Made by a program: the position numbers and the translations under genes
The notes under the pieces: generated by a model
The model's database searches: none
Seen by the model: only the letters and a program-made list of their open reading frames with translations
What the model was told of the DNA's origin: nothing
Assembly (NCBI RefSeq): GCF_000237805.1
Contig: NZ_CM001376.1
Coordinates: forward strand, 186,001-250,000
Origin: Jonquetella anthropi DSM 22815
GTDB taxonomy: Bacteria; Synergistota; Synergistia; Synergistales; Dethiosulfovibrionaceae
Direction: 5' to 3'
Length of the DNA: 64,000 nucleotides
In this document: in pieces, positions 26,590 through 35,009 of the stretch
How positions within the stretch are numbered: position 1 is the first letter of the stretch
How the letters are laid out: every line of letters begins with the position of its first letter

Positions 26590-27341
26590 CCGGGCCGGTC
26601 AAAGAAGTCGGGCACGTCTTTCTGGCCCGGCTGGGCAAAAAACGCCTTCGCCCTGGCGGCAAAACGGCCACCAACTGGCTGATGGCAAAGGCCGCACCGA
26701 AAGCCGGCGAAGACGTCTTGGAAGTGGCGTGCAATCAGGGAACGACCCTGCTCGAGCTGGCGCGGCTCGGCTGTCGGACGACCGGCTTGGACATGGACGC
26801 CTCCGCCCTAGAGAAAGCGCGGGCCAACCTAGCCGCCGCCGGCTTTGAAAAAAGCGTCACCCTCGTGAAGGGCGACGCCCGCCGCCTGCCGTTTCCCGAC
26901 GGATCGTTTGACCTGATCGTCAACGAAGCCATGCTCACCATGCTGGGCCCGACGAGCCGGAAAGAGGCTCTGAAAGAATATTTCCGGGTTCTGCGTCCCG
27001 GCGGCCGGCTGGCGACCCACGACGTCGCGCTGCTGGAACCCGACAGACAGATAGGGCCTGAATTGGGCCGAGCCATCAACGCCTGCGTCTACCCCGAAAC
27101 GGCCGAAGAGTGGAAACGGCAGATGGAAGAAGCCGGCTTTGAGACGGTTGAGACCGAGCTGTTCGAGTTCTCCCTCATGACGCCGCTAGGTATGCTCCGG
27201 GACGAAGGACTGTTTGGAACTCTGAAAATACGGCTTCGCGCCGCCCACCCGGAGAATCGGGAATTTTTCACCCAGATGAAAACGTACTTTGACTCTAACA
27301 AAGAGATGTTGAGGGCCATCGCCGTCGTCAGCCGCAAATAA
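26586..27341 (+). CDS. Class I SAM-dependent methyltransferase (Methyltransf_11 type)
   Basis: A 251-residue enzyme. SAM motif I is VLEVACNQGTTLLELARLG near residue 43, acidic motif II GLDMDASALEKA, motif III DARRLPFPDGSFDLIV, and post-motif YFRVLRPGGRLATHD. ATG 26586 overlaps the second cupin's stop. The two-cupin plus methyltransferase set reads as one three-gene operon. A role in small-molecule or metalloid methylation would be plausible, but nothing in the sequence decides it. Confidence 0.88.
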   Translation: MTGPVKEVGHVFLARLGKKRLRPGGKTATNWLMAKAAPKAGEDVLEVACNQGTTLLELARLGCRTTGLDMDASALEKARANLAAAGFEKSVTLVKGDARRLPFPDGSFDLIVNEAMLTMLGPTSRKEALKEYFRVLRPGGRLATHDVALLEPDRQIGPELGRAINACVYPETAEEWKRQMEEAGFETVETELFEFSLMTPLGMLRDEGLFGTLKIRLRAAHPENREFFTQMKTYFDSNKEMLRAIAVVSRK

Positions 27342-27345
27342 TGAA

Positions 27346-27380
27346 GCGGTCCGGAAGGGATATTCCCTTCCGGACCGCTC
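27346..27380 (+). terminator. Terminator-like hairpin, copy 1 of a repeated palindrome
   Basis: A perfect 16-bp stem starting AGCGGTCCGGAAGGGA with a TAT loop, then CCATTTT. The stem is nearly identical to the hairpin at 32155-32190. It ends the cupin-methyltransferase operon. Confidence 0.85.
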
Positions 27381-27814
27381 CATTTTCGCTCTCGTTGAGC
27401 CGCCGTGCGCTGCTGCCTTGCTGTCGGCGATAAAAAGCAATTTCTCAGCAAAGAGGATCAAACTCATAACCAAGATCGTTCGTCACAACTCAAGTGGCGA
27501 AAGGCCTTTCAAAGGGGCGGCCATAAAAGATAACGGCGTGGACGTCTTCGCTGGATCAGATTCTTTGTGCGCTGTCCTAAAACATAGCGCCAATTAGGCC
27601 GCCGATGGTGTAAAGAATGATTGAAAGGCTGGGTTCGAGAAGCGCGGTTTGTCTCACGCTCGGTCAAAGACTAAAAGAAGTTATTCGATGGCTTGAGGCC
27701 GGTCGTCTGTACGGAGCCGCTAAAAAGCCTCGGTCCGTAACCGGCGGATCATCGCGCCCTGCTCATTTTCGCAAAAAGCAAAAACGCTTCGGCAGAGCTT
27801 GTTTTTTCTCGAAC
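27381..27814. other. Non-coding gap, nothing recognised
   Basis: About 430 nt of intermediate composition, becoming AT-rich toward the right. A short open frame at 27617-27862 has no ribosome site or protein-like features. No RNA gene was recognised. Confidence 0.5.
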
Positions 27815-27856
27815 TTGACAAAAGCAAATTTTAATTTAATATTAAATTACTATTCA
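27815..27856 (+). promoter_or_regulatory. Promoter and operator of the TetR gene
   Basis: TTGACA (27815-27820), 16 nt, TAATAT (27837-27842). A perfect 16-bp palindrome (27833-27848) covers the -10. TTAAATTACTATTCA (27842-27856) matches 12 of 15 bases with TTGAATTATCATTCA in front of the ABC genes, suggesting one regulator binds both. Confidence 0.6.
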
Positions 27857-27884
27857 TTTTAGGGAGGGGACGGCGCAGGGGACG

Positions 27885-28457
27885 ATGGCTCAAGTTTTGA
27901 AAGATGAGGTTCGGAGCAGGATACTGACCGCGGCCGAAGCGGTCTTTTACGAGAAAGACTACAGAAGCGCGAAGCTGACTGAAATTGCGGACAGAGCGGA
28001 GGTCCCGGTGGCGCTTATATACACCTACTTTAAGAACAAAGAAGACCTGTTTGACACGATCGTTGATTCGGTGTACGTCAATTTTGAGTCCGCCCTCAGC
28101 GAAGAGGAGGCGTTAAAGGACGGGGCCGCGTCAGAGCGATTCAACCAAGTTGGAGAAAGGTATATTCACGAGCTCATTCGGGAACGAAAGAAACTGATCA
28201 TTCTCATGGATAACAGCTCGGGCACAAAGCACGAGAAAGCCAAAAGCGAGCTGATTCAACAAATTCAAAAGCATATTGAGCTGGGTCTCAGGAGACAGTC
28301 CAAAGAGGAATATGATCCGATGCTCGCTCACATCTTAGCAAGCAACTTCACAGAAGGGCTGCTTGAAATCGCTCGGCACTACCAAAGCGAACGATGGGCC
28401 GGAAACATGCTGAGGACCTTGGCGAAGTGTTACTACAAAGGGGTCGAATCGCTCTAG
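27885..28457 (+). CDS. TetR/AcrR family transcriptional regulator
   Basis: A 190-residue repressor-type protein. The HTH occupies residues 9-55 (RSRILTAAEAVFYEKDYRSAKLTEIADRAEVPVALIYTYFKNKEDLF, read in parts). The C-terminal ligand domain is all-helical and not family-specific. It lies directly upstream of, and in the same direction as, two ABC half-transporter genes, so it most likely controls them and itself through the shared operator sequence. GGGAGGGG lies upstream of the ATG. Base composition is lower in GC than the genes to its left. Confidence 0.9.
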   Translation: MAQVLKDEVRSRILTAAEAVFYEKDYRSAKLTEIADRAEVPVALIYTYFKNKEDLFDTIVDSVYVNFESALSEEEALKDGAASERFNQVGERYIHELIRERKKLIILMDNSSGTKHEKAKSELIQQIQKHIELGLRRQSKEEYDPMLAHILASNFTEGLLEIARHYQSERWAGNMLRTLAKCYYKGVESL

Positions 28458-28465
28458 GGCTTTAA

Positions 28466-28497
28466 AGGCTTTGCCGTTAGGGCAAAGCCTCCTTTTA
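28466..28497 (+). terminator. Rho-independent terminator of the TetR gene
   Basis: A perfect 10-bp stem AGGCTTTGCC with a GTTAG loop, then CCTTTTAA. Confidence 0.85.
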
Positions 28498-28504
28498 ACC
28501 CCTT

Positions 28505-28526
28505 ATATTGAATTATCATTCAATAT
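28505..28526 (+). promoter_or_regulatory. Operator-like inverted repeat before the ABC genes
   Basis: ATATTGAAT and its exact inverse complement are separated by TATC. It has the size and symmetry of a TetR-family site and shares a 15-nt core with the region in front of the TetR gene. It lies 28 nt before the ABC start. Confidence 0.6.
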
Positions 28527-28553
28527 TATTTTGTTTTTGAGAGGAGTGCGCCG

Positions 28554-30302
28554 ATGGGTGAAAAAGAGTTAAGAAGCAAAGCAGTTGGGGATCAGCGGCT
28601 TTCTAATGTCCTGCTCACGTTAAAAATAACAGCCGATCTCATACCGCAGCTGGTAGTCGTGTATTTGATTACTGGACTGATAGAGAATAGCGCGTTGGTC
28701 AAGGTCGGAGATGTTTTGAGGGTTATTTTGACGTCGTATTGCTTCAAGACGGTCTTTTTTTATTTGTCGACGCGGATTGCTCACCAAAATGCATATGAAA
28801 AACTGACCGAACTGAGAATCGCGGCCGTTGACCATTTAAAAAAGCTTAACCTTGGTTTTTTCAAGGAACACACGGTTGGTGAACTGACAAACATTATTCA
28901 GCACGACGTTGAGCAAGTAGAAATTTATCTGGCGCACGGCCTGCCGGAAATCATGTCTGCGACGCTTTTGCCTGCGTTCATTTTTATTGCCATGCTTTTT
29001 GTAAACTATCGCCTCGCCTTCGGCATGATCATCGGCGTGCCGCTCATGTACTTGGTCAAGGTGTCCTCTCAAGAGGTGATGAAGAAAAATTTCAGCGTCT
29101 ATTTCGAACACGAAAGCCGAATGAGAGAAGAGCTGATGGAGTATGTGAAAAATATCGCCGTCATCAAGGCTTTCGCCAAAGAGGAAGCGATCAGCGCGCG
29201 GACGTTAAAGACAGCGGATGAATATATTTATTGGGTTAAAAAGAGCATGAAGACCGTGACGATACCGATGGGACTGGTTGATATATTCATGGAAATCGGC
29301 GTCGTGGTCGTGATGATTTGGGGAAGCGTCATGCTGCGCCTAGGAGAAATCTCGACGGCGCGTTTTATTCTGGCAATTATTCTGTCCGGGGCTTTCACAG
29401 CGTCGATTAGTAAAACCGCGACGCTCCATCACTTTTCTATTGTCTTCAACGAAGCGCTGAAAGGGATTGGCAAAGTGCTGTCGGCGAAAGTATCAGAGAA
29501 AAAGAAGGCATCGGGCCTTGAATTTGGGGATATAGAATTCAAAAACGTGAATTTTACATACGGCAGCAAGGACTTTGAGCTTCGGGATATCAATCTGCGT
29601 TTCAGGAAAAACAGCGTGAACGCGTTTGTAGGAGCCAGCGGCTGCGGCAAGACGACGGTTTCAAATCTGCTCATGGGCTTTTGGGACGTCGATTCGGGGA
29701 GCATAAAAATTGGCGGTAAAGATATAAGCCAATACAGCCAGGAGAGCATTTCAGAGCTGATAGGGAGCGTACAGCAGGACGTCGTCCTCTTCGACCTGAC
29801 GCTCTTTGAAAATATTGCGATCGGGAAAGAGGGAGCCACAAAAGAGGAGGTCGTCGAAGCCGCCAAGAAAGCCAAGTGCCACGAGTTTATTGCCAACTTG
29901 CCCAATGGTTATGACACAAAGATAGGAGAAATGGGCGTCAAACTGTCCGGCGGCCAGAAACAGCGAATTTCGATTGCGAGAATGATACTGAAAAACGCTC
30001 CTATTTTGATTCTGGATGAAGCGATGGCCGCAGTAGACAGCCAAAACGAGAAACTGATCAGCGAGGCGATCGCCGAACTCAGCAAAGGTAAAACTGTCAT
30101 CACGATAGCGCATCATTTAAACACGATAAGGGCTTCCGATCAGATCATCGTCATGGACAAAGGGAAAGTCGTTGCATCAGGAACTCATGATGGACTGTTG
30201 AGCACTTGCCGCACCTATCGGAAAATGGACGAAGCGCAGAACAAAGTTGACCGCTGGAACTTGAGGGATACGGAGGGGCAGAAATGTTTCGGGAAATATT
30301 GA
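28554..30302 (+). CDS. ABC half-transporter (membrane plus ATPase), first of a pair
   Basis: A 582-residue type IV ABC protein. The membrane domain (residues about 20-315) has six helices and the coupling segment LKKLNLGFFKEHTVGELTNIIQHDVEQ. The ATPase has Walker A GASGCGKTT, Q-loop SVQQDVVLFDLTLFENIAIG, signature LSGGQKQRISIAR, Walker B ILILDEAMAAVD and the H-loop IAHHLNTI. GAGAGGAG precedes the ATG. Its 3' end overlaps the partner by 19 bp, indicating a heterodimer. Such pairs export drugs or peptides, or import siderophores (IrtAB/YbtPQ type); the sequence does not decide the direction. Confidence 0.9.
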   Translation: MGEKELRSKAVGDQRLSNVLLTLKITADLIPQLVVVYLITGLIENSALVKVGDVLRVILTSYCFKTVFFYLSTRIAHQNAYEKLTELRIAAVDHLKKLNLGFFKEHTVGELTNIIQHDVEQVEIYLAHGLPEIMSATLLPAFIFIAMLFVNYRLAFGMIIGVPLMYLVKVSSQEVMKKNFSVYFEHESRMREELMEYVKNIAVIKAFAKEEAISARTLKTADEYIYWVKKSMKTVTIPMGLVDIFMEIGVVVVMIWGSVMLRLGEISTARFILAIILSGAFTASISKTATLHHFSIVFNEALKGIGKVLSAKVSEKKKASGLEFGDIEFKNVNFTYGSKDFELRDINLRFRKNSVNAFVGASGCGKTTVSNLLMGFWDVDSGSIKIGGKDISQYSQESISELIGSVQQDVVLFDLTLFENIAIGKEGATKEEVVEAAKKAKCHEFIANLPNGYDTKIGEMGVKLSGGQKQRISIARMILKNAPILILDEAMAAVDSQNEKLISEAIAELSKGKTVITIAHHLNTIRASDQIIVMDKGKVVASGTHDGLLSTCRTYRKMDEAQNKVDRWNLRDTEGQKCFGKY

Positions 30303-31993
30303 ACCTGCTCACAAGAGAGGGCAGAAAGGACCTTTTCTTGGCCAGCCTGTTCTTTACTTTTTACGGACTATGTTCTATTGGCATGGTTGTGGCCGTATTT
30401 GCCCTGCTTTTTAAAATAATGAACGGCGCTGGTATTCGGGAGCTTTATCCGTTCTTTTTTGCTATCGGCTTTCTGGTATTGTGTAAAGGCTGCTTCAACA
30501 TGGCCGCTGATCTGAAAAAACACTGTGCAGGGTTTGACATTGTTCAGCAGATTCGAGCTCGGATGATCGTCAAGCTTAAAAAATTCAGCCTTGGTTTCTA
30601 CACGAATGAAAGGCTCGGCGAGGTCAACACGATTCTGCACAAGGACGTCGACAACATGTCCCTTGTCGTGGGGCACATGTGGTCTAGGATGTTTGGCGAC
30701 TTCTTCATCGGTGCCATCAGTTTCGCTGTGCTTGCTTGTCTCAATTTGAAACAGGCGGCGATTATGGCAGCTCCTGTCCCGGTCGCTCTTGTTTTCCTGT
30801 ACGCGTCGATTCAACAGTCGAAAGCGGCAGAAAACGAAAACAACGCGGCGCTCCTTGATATGGTCAGCTTGTTTGTGGAATATGTGAGGGGAATCCAAGT
30901 ATTAAAAAGTTTTTCCAACAACAAGAGCCTAGAAAATGACTTGGCCTGCAAGACAAAACGATTCGGAGAAACGAGCAAAAAGGCCAGTCGGACAAAGGCG
31001 AGACAGTTGGCGGTTTTCTGCTTCCTTCTCGATATGGCCTACCTTCTTTTGATTGCCTCGGGAGCGCTGTTTGTACTTCGCGGCGAGATGAGCGCTTTTG
31101 ATTTTATTATTTTTGCCGTCGTTTCAAGAGAGTTTTATAAGCCGTTTTCCTCTATGGAAGGGTACTATATGTACTACATTTCCGCAGCTGACAGTTACCA
31201 GCGGTTGGGGAAATTTCTCTGCGCGGGGGTGATTCCCGATCGGGCTGACGGACCGATCCCAAAGCGTAACGACATTGTATTTAATAATATTGAGTTCTCG
31301 TATGGCCAAGAAGAATTCAAAATACAGAACTTGAGCTTTACCATCCCTGAGAAGTCGATGACAGCCCTCGTTGGAGAGTCGGGAAGCGGTAAGACGACCG
31401 TCACAAACTTGCTTCTGAGATTTTATGACGTAACGAAAGGGAGCATTGCACTTGGCGGAATAGATATTAGAGAGATACCGTATGATGAGCTTTTGGATCG
31501 AATGAGCATCGTCATGCAGAACGTTCAGCTTTTTGACGGCACGATTGAAGAGAATATCCGAATCGGTAAGAAAAACGCGCCGTTGGAAGAGATCGTGGAA
31601 GCCTGTAAAAAGGCGAGGATACATGACTTTATCATGCAGCTGCCGCAGGGATACCAAACGCCTATCGGCGAGAACGGCGGCTTGCTCTCAGGCGGACAGC
31701 GTCAGCGCTTGTCAATAGCCAGAGCGTTTTTAAAAGACGCTCCAATCTTGATTCTGGATGAGATGACGAGCAACGTTGACCCAATTAACGAGTCAATGAT
31801 CCAAGATGCCATCGCCCGCCTTGCAGAAAATCGGACAGTCCTCGTTATAGCTCATCATCTGAAAACGATCCGTCATGCCGACCAGATCATGGTATTTAAG
31901 AAAGGTGAGCTTCTCGAACAAGGCGTCCATGAGAACCTCTTGAAAAACTCTTCTTACTATGCAAAGTTGTGGTCAGCCCAGTTCGACGCATAA
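30284..31993 (+). CDS. ABC half-transporter (membrane plus ATPase), second of a pair
   Basis: A 569-residue partner of the preceding protein. The membrane domain has the matching coupling segment LKKFSLGFYTNERLGEVNTILHKDVDN. The ATPase has Walker A GESGSGKTT, Q-loop IVMQNVQLFDGTIEENIRIG, signature LSGGQRQRLSIAR, Walker B ILILDEMTSNVDP and the H-loop VIAHHLKTI. The catalytic Glu is kept in both halves, so both ATP sites could be active. It ends about 160 nt before the second repeated hairpin. Composition is low in GC like its partner, consistent with acquisition as a cassette with the TetR gene. Confidence 0.9.
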   Translation: MFREILNLLTREGRKDLFLASLFFTFYGLCSIGMVVAVFALLFKIMNGAGIRELYPFFFAIGFLVLCKGCFNMAADLKKHCAGFDIVQQIRARMIVKLKKFSLGFYTNERLGEVNTILHKDVDNMSLVVGHMWSRMFGDFFIGAISFAVLACLNLKQAAIMAAPVPVALVFLYASIQQSKAAENENNAALLDMVSLFVEYVRGIQVLKSFSNNKSLENDLACKTKRFGETSKKASRTKARQLAVFCFLLDMAYLLLIASGALFVLRGEMSAFDFIIFAVVSREFYKPFSSMEGYYMYYISAADSYQRLGKFLCAGVIPDRADGPIPKRNDIVFNNIEFSYGQEEFKIQNLSFTIPEKSMTALVGESGSGKTTVTNLLLRFYDVTKGSIALGGIDIREIPYDELLDRMSIVMQNVQLFDGTIEENIRIGKKNAPLEEIVEACKKARIHDFIMQLPQGYQTPIGENGGLLSGGQRQRLSIARAFLKDAPILILDEMTSNVDPINESMIQDAIARLAENRTVLVIAHHLKTIRHADQIMVFKKGELLEQGVHENLLKNSSYYAKLWSAQFDA

Positions 31994-32154
31994 CGCTCAT
32001 ATCGTTTGCGCGGTCAAACAGACGCGGTACGAACGGTGAATGACGTTCAAGAAGGGGCAGGGATCCAACGGTTGAGTTCGAACGCCCTGCACAACGAAGA
32101 GGGTTCTTTTTTGAGCTGGTCTGCTGCCGTTTAGCTGTTGCGCAAAGAGTTCAA

Positions 32155-32190
32155 AGCGGTCCGGAAGGGGATACACCCTTCCGGACCGCT
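32155..32190 (+). repeat. Repeated palindromic hairpin, copy 2
   Basis: A 15-bp perfect stem starting AGCGGTCCGGAAGGG with a 6-nt loop GATACA, then TTTATC. The stem is identical to copy 1 at 27346-27380. It may end the ABC operon on the plus strand; on the minus strand CTTTGAA follows. Together the copies bracket the TetR/ABC cassette. The rest of the gap 31994-32298 holds nothing recognised. Confidence 0.75.
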
Positions 32191-32298
32191 TTATCGGGCG
32201 GCTTGCGTATGGCGGCGGTTTCAAACAGCCTGTTCGGCCCGAAGGCCAACGGCAGAATCGGTGAAGAATCGGCGTGAGAATTGGCGAGGCCACAAGAA

Positions 32299-32328
32299 AG
32301 GCGTGTCCACTGTACAGTGGACACGCCT
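32299..32328 (-). terminator. 30-bp perfect palindrome, terminator of tRNA-Leu
   Basis: The arm AGGCGTGTCCACTGT is followed directly by its inverse complement, 10 nt past the tRNA 3' end on the minus strand, with TTCTTG following. Confidence 0.75.
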
Positions 32329-32337
32329 GTTGTTTGC

Positions 32338-32423
32338 TGGTGCCAGAGGCGGGACTCGAACCCGCACACCGTCGCCGGCGGAGGATTTTGAGTCCTCTGC
32401 GTCTACCATTCCGCCACTCTGGC
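32338..32423 (-). tRNA. tRNA-Leu (CAA anticodon)
   Basis: On the minus strand the acceptor GCCAGAG (32417-32423) pairs with CTCTGGC (32342-32348), then discriminator A and an encoded CCA (32338-32340). The D-arm begins GGCGGAATGGTAGACGC. The anticodon loop is CTCAAAA within AGGACTCAAAATCCT. A long variable arm (GCCGGCGACGGTG) and a T-loop GGGTTCGAGTCCC are present, as expected for a class II leucine tRNA. Confidence 0.96.
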
Positions 32424-32556
32424 GCGACGTGCGCCGCACAGGGCGCGAACCTTCATGAGCGGTATTGTATCATGTTTCCTTTTAGAAAACCACAAATTAG
32501 TAAAAGCTTTTCAAAGGACTTTTGTGATATATTACCGGCGAAAGGTGGAGAAAATC

Positions 32557-33396
32557 ATGGTGAAGATTTTAGAGGAACTGCGTCGGAGTTTTTCCACGTT
32601 GTCCCGATCACAGAAGAAAATCGCGACGTATATTTTAGAAAATCCAACAACCGTTGCATTTATGACCGCCCAGCAGTTAGCAGAACAATCTGGCACAAGT
32701 GAAGCAACGGTTGTTCGTTTTGCACGAGCCGTCGGTCTAGAAGGGTTCCCCAATCTAAAAAGTAAGCTCCAATCATGCGTTGAAGATCGACTTACAGCGG
32801 CTGAACGGCTGGAAAGCTACCGCACAATCGGTAAAAAGGCAAACTTGGTGCAAAATGTAATAAGTCAAGATCTTGATAAAGAAACGCTTCCTTATATTAA
32901 CATTGAAGATTCTTCAATCGTCGCTTTGTCCAAAGTTATCTGTTCTGCCCCACAAGTTTATCTTATTGGGTTACGAAGCGCGAGAGCCTTAATAGAATAT
33001 CTTGTGGCGTACCTGTCATGGTTTTTGCCGAATATCGTACCATTAGCGGGGGATAGCTTTACTGAATCGTTAGGGTTGGCAGATAAATCGAGCTTAGTTC
33101 TGGGGATTAGCTTCCCGCGTTACACGCAACTCACCATTGATTGCTTGTCTTTTGCGCATGATCAGGGATTTCTCACCGCTTCTATCACGGACTCTGAAAA
33201 AAGTCCCTTGGCAAAAGTATCAGACTATCATCTTTTTGTCCCATGCAGTCATCTAGCATTTATTGATTCGCTAGTGCTGCCAATGTGTGCCATTAACGCG
33301 TTGCTTTTACAGATCGTTGAGTGCTTGGGCGGAGAGGCTCAAGAACGTCTGTTGCACTTAGAGGCTCTTTGGAAGCGCGCGGGAACATATCATTAA
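32557..33396 (+). CDS. RpiR/MurR family regulator of the adjacent catabolic island
   Basis: A 279-residue regulator. The HTH_6 domain spans residues 1-75 (FSTLSRSQKKIATYILENPTTVAFMT, in parts, then SGTSEATVVRFARAVGLEGF). A SIS-like sensor domain lies at about 120-260 (VYLIGLRSARALIEYLVAYLS, LVLGISFPRYTQLTIDC). ATG 32557 is used because AAAGGTGGAG lies just ahead; the in-frame extension upstream lacks a ribosome site. It is low in GC, unlike the first RpiR gene in this window. Standing head-on before the aminotransferase operon, it is the natural local regulator; the inducer could be a phosphorylated or CoA-linked metabolite. Confidence 0.88.
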   Translation: MVKILEELRRSFSTLSRSQKKIATYILENPTTVAFMTAQQLAEQSGTSEATVVRFARAVGLEGFPNLKSKLQSCVEDRLTAAERLESYRTIGKKANLVQNVISQDLDKETLPYINIEDSSIVALSKVICSAPQVYLIGLRSARALIEYLVAYLSWFLPNIVPLAGDSFTESLGLADKSSLVLGISFPRYTQLTIDCLSFAHDQGFLTASITDSEKSPLAKVSDYHLFVPCSHLAFIDSLVLPMCAINALLLQIVECLGGEAQERLLHLEALWKRAGTYH

Positions 33397-33402
33397 GAGC
33401 TT

Positions 33403-33434
33403 AAGAATGTCGGCCTGTGGAGGCCGACATTCTT
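33403..33434 (+). terminator. Rho-independent terminator after the second RpiR gene
   Basis: A perfect 14-bp stem AAGAATGTCGGCCT with a GTGG loop, then TGTCTAT. Confidence 0.85.
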
Positions 33435-33465
33435 TGTCTATGCCGATTTAACAGGGTAAAAAACT

Positions 33466-33519
33466 AGCGCTTGACATATCAAGCGCTTTATTTAAAATGA
33501 TATATGAAGGAAATATTTC
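33466..33519 (+). promoter_or_regulatory. Promoter with overlapping operators for the catabolic operon
   Basis: TTGACA (33471-33476), 16 nt, TAAAAT (33493-33498). The -35 lies inside a 22-nt inverted repeat (arm AGCGCTTGA, 4-nt spacer, 33466-33487). A second palindrome, GAAATATTTC, is at 33510-33519, near the expected start of transcription; GAAATATTTA recurs at 33600-33609. The layout fits a repressor, probably the adjacent RpiR protein, or two different regulators. Confidence 0.65.
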
Positions 33520-33638
33520 ATTTAGTATTCGACTAAAGGGCATTTCACGAGAAAAAGTGCGTAATTCGAACTATAAAACACACTATTTAAACTAAAAAAG
33601 AAATATTTAATTCAAATATAGTGAAGGAGGAGATAAGA

Positions 33639-34976
33639 ATGGTAGGGCAGCTGTTTCCACGGAGTTTTAAGACAGAGTATTTAACGGCTGTTAGGGGTGA
33701 GGGAGTCTATATTTACGACTCTGACGGGCGAAAGTATTTAGACGGATGCAGCGGGGCGCTGATTTGTAATCTTGGTCACTGTGTTCCAGAAATTATTCAG
33801 GCCATTGTGGATCAGCTGCACAAGATCGAATTTGCCCATACCTCGAGGTGGCGTTCAGAGAGCATAGCTGAAGCTGCCAAAGAGATGGCAAGTTTGGCTC
33901 CTGAGGGTATGGACTATGTCTGGTTCACTTGCGGCGGGAGCGAGTCGGTGGAGGCAGCCTTGAAGCTTACAAGGCAATTCTTCGTCGAAAGAGACGGTGG
34001 AGAGTCAACAAAACGAATAATTATTTCAAGGTGGAACTCGTATCACGGTAGCACGATAGGGACCATGGGCGTCGGCGGATCTGTTCCACGCCGTAGGATC
34101 TATGCGCCTCTATTCAAGGAGAACCCTAAAATCAGCGCACCGTACTATTATCGTTGCCCTGACGCTATTTCAGAAGAAGAGTTTGGTAAACGCTGTGCTC
34201 TTGAACTGGAAGCTACGATAAAACGAGTCGGGCCTAAGAATGTTTCCTGTTTTATCGCGGAGCCAATCGTTGGTTCGACAGTTGGGGCACTTGTTCCGCC
34301 AGATAACTATTGGCCGTTGATCAGAGAAATATGCACGAAATATGATGTGCTGCTTATCGCAGATGAAGTCATGACAGGTATGGGGCGTACTGGGAAAAAT
34401 TTCTGCCTTGAGCATTGGGGAGTAAAGCCAGACATTATTGCCACAGCTAAAGGAATGGCGGCAGGATACGTTCCGACAGGCGGCGTCGTTGCGTCGAATT
34501 ATATTGCTGAGACCATTCGTAATGGTTCAGGGGCTTTTACTCATGGACACACCTATACAGGAAATCCGATGAGTGGGGCTGCAACTGCAGCGGTTATTAA
34601 ATACATGAAGCAACATCACTTAGTTGAACACGTCGCGCAGCTTGAACATAAGTTGGGCGACGGACTGAAAAAAATTGGAAATGAAAACCCGATGGTGGGC
34701 GACGTTCGGGGTAAAGGGTTTATGTGGGGCTTTGAACTCGTCAAGGACAAGAAAACAAAGGTTCCATTTGAAAAAGCCGCCGGTGCGGCAAATCTGGCGA
34801 TGAAAGAGTGTTTAGCTAGAGGCCTTGTTATTTACCCGGGTGGTGGAATGGTGGACTGGATTAATGGGGATAACTTCCTTATTGCCCCGCCTTTAGTCAC
34901 CACCGAAGAACAAATTGACGAGCTTTTGGAAAAGTTGGAGGAAGGGTTGCTTGCGGCTTCACGCAAACTGATGTAG
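33639..34976 (+). CDS. Class III (omega-amino acid type) PLP aminotransferase
   Basis: A 445-residue cytoplasmic aminotransferase. The PLP Lys is K271 (IIATAKGMAAGYVPTGG), the PLP-ring Asp D242 lies in LLIADEVMTGMGRTGK, and the phosphate-binding TCGGSESVEAALKL is near residue 97, so the enzyme looks active. Class III members act on amines or on beta-, gamma- and omega-amino acids. GTG 33621 also opens the frame, but AAGGAGGAG lies upstream of ATG 33639 at the right distance. It is the first gene of the island operon. Neighbours suggest that its product is a keto acid handled by a CoA-transferase and thiolase. Confidence 0.9.
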   Translation: MVGQLFPRSFKTEYLTAVRGEGVYIYDSDGRKYLDGCSGALICNLGHCVPEIIQAIVDQLHKIEFAHTSRWRSESIAEAAKEMASLAPEGMDYVWFTCGGSESVEAALKLTRQFFVERDGGESTKRIIISRWNSYHGSTIGTMGVGGSVPRRRIYAPLFKENPKISAPYYYRCPDAISEEEFGKRCALELEATIKRVGPKNVSCFIAEPIVGSTVGALVPPDNYWPLIREICTKYDVLLIADEVMTGMGRTGKNFCLEHWGVKPDIIATAKGMAAGYVPTGGVVASNYIAETIRNGSGAFTHGHTYTGNPMSGAATAAVIKYMKQHHLVEHVAQLEHKLGDGLKKIGNENPMVGDVRGKGFMWGFELVKDKKTKVPFEKAAGAANLAMKECLARGLVIYPGGGMVDWINGDNFLIAPPLVTTEEQIDELLEKLEEGLLAASRKLM

Positions 34977-35009
34977 TGAAGAGATCTTATATCAAAGGAG
35001 GTCATCGTA

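Noticed and set aside
27617-27862. 81-residue open frame in the gap before tetR
   Set aside because: No ribosome site, ends inside the tetR promoter region, no protein-like pattern.
32274-32702. Open frame running through tRNA-Leu
   Set aside because: Overlaps the tRNA and the RpiR start in another frame.
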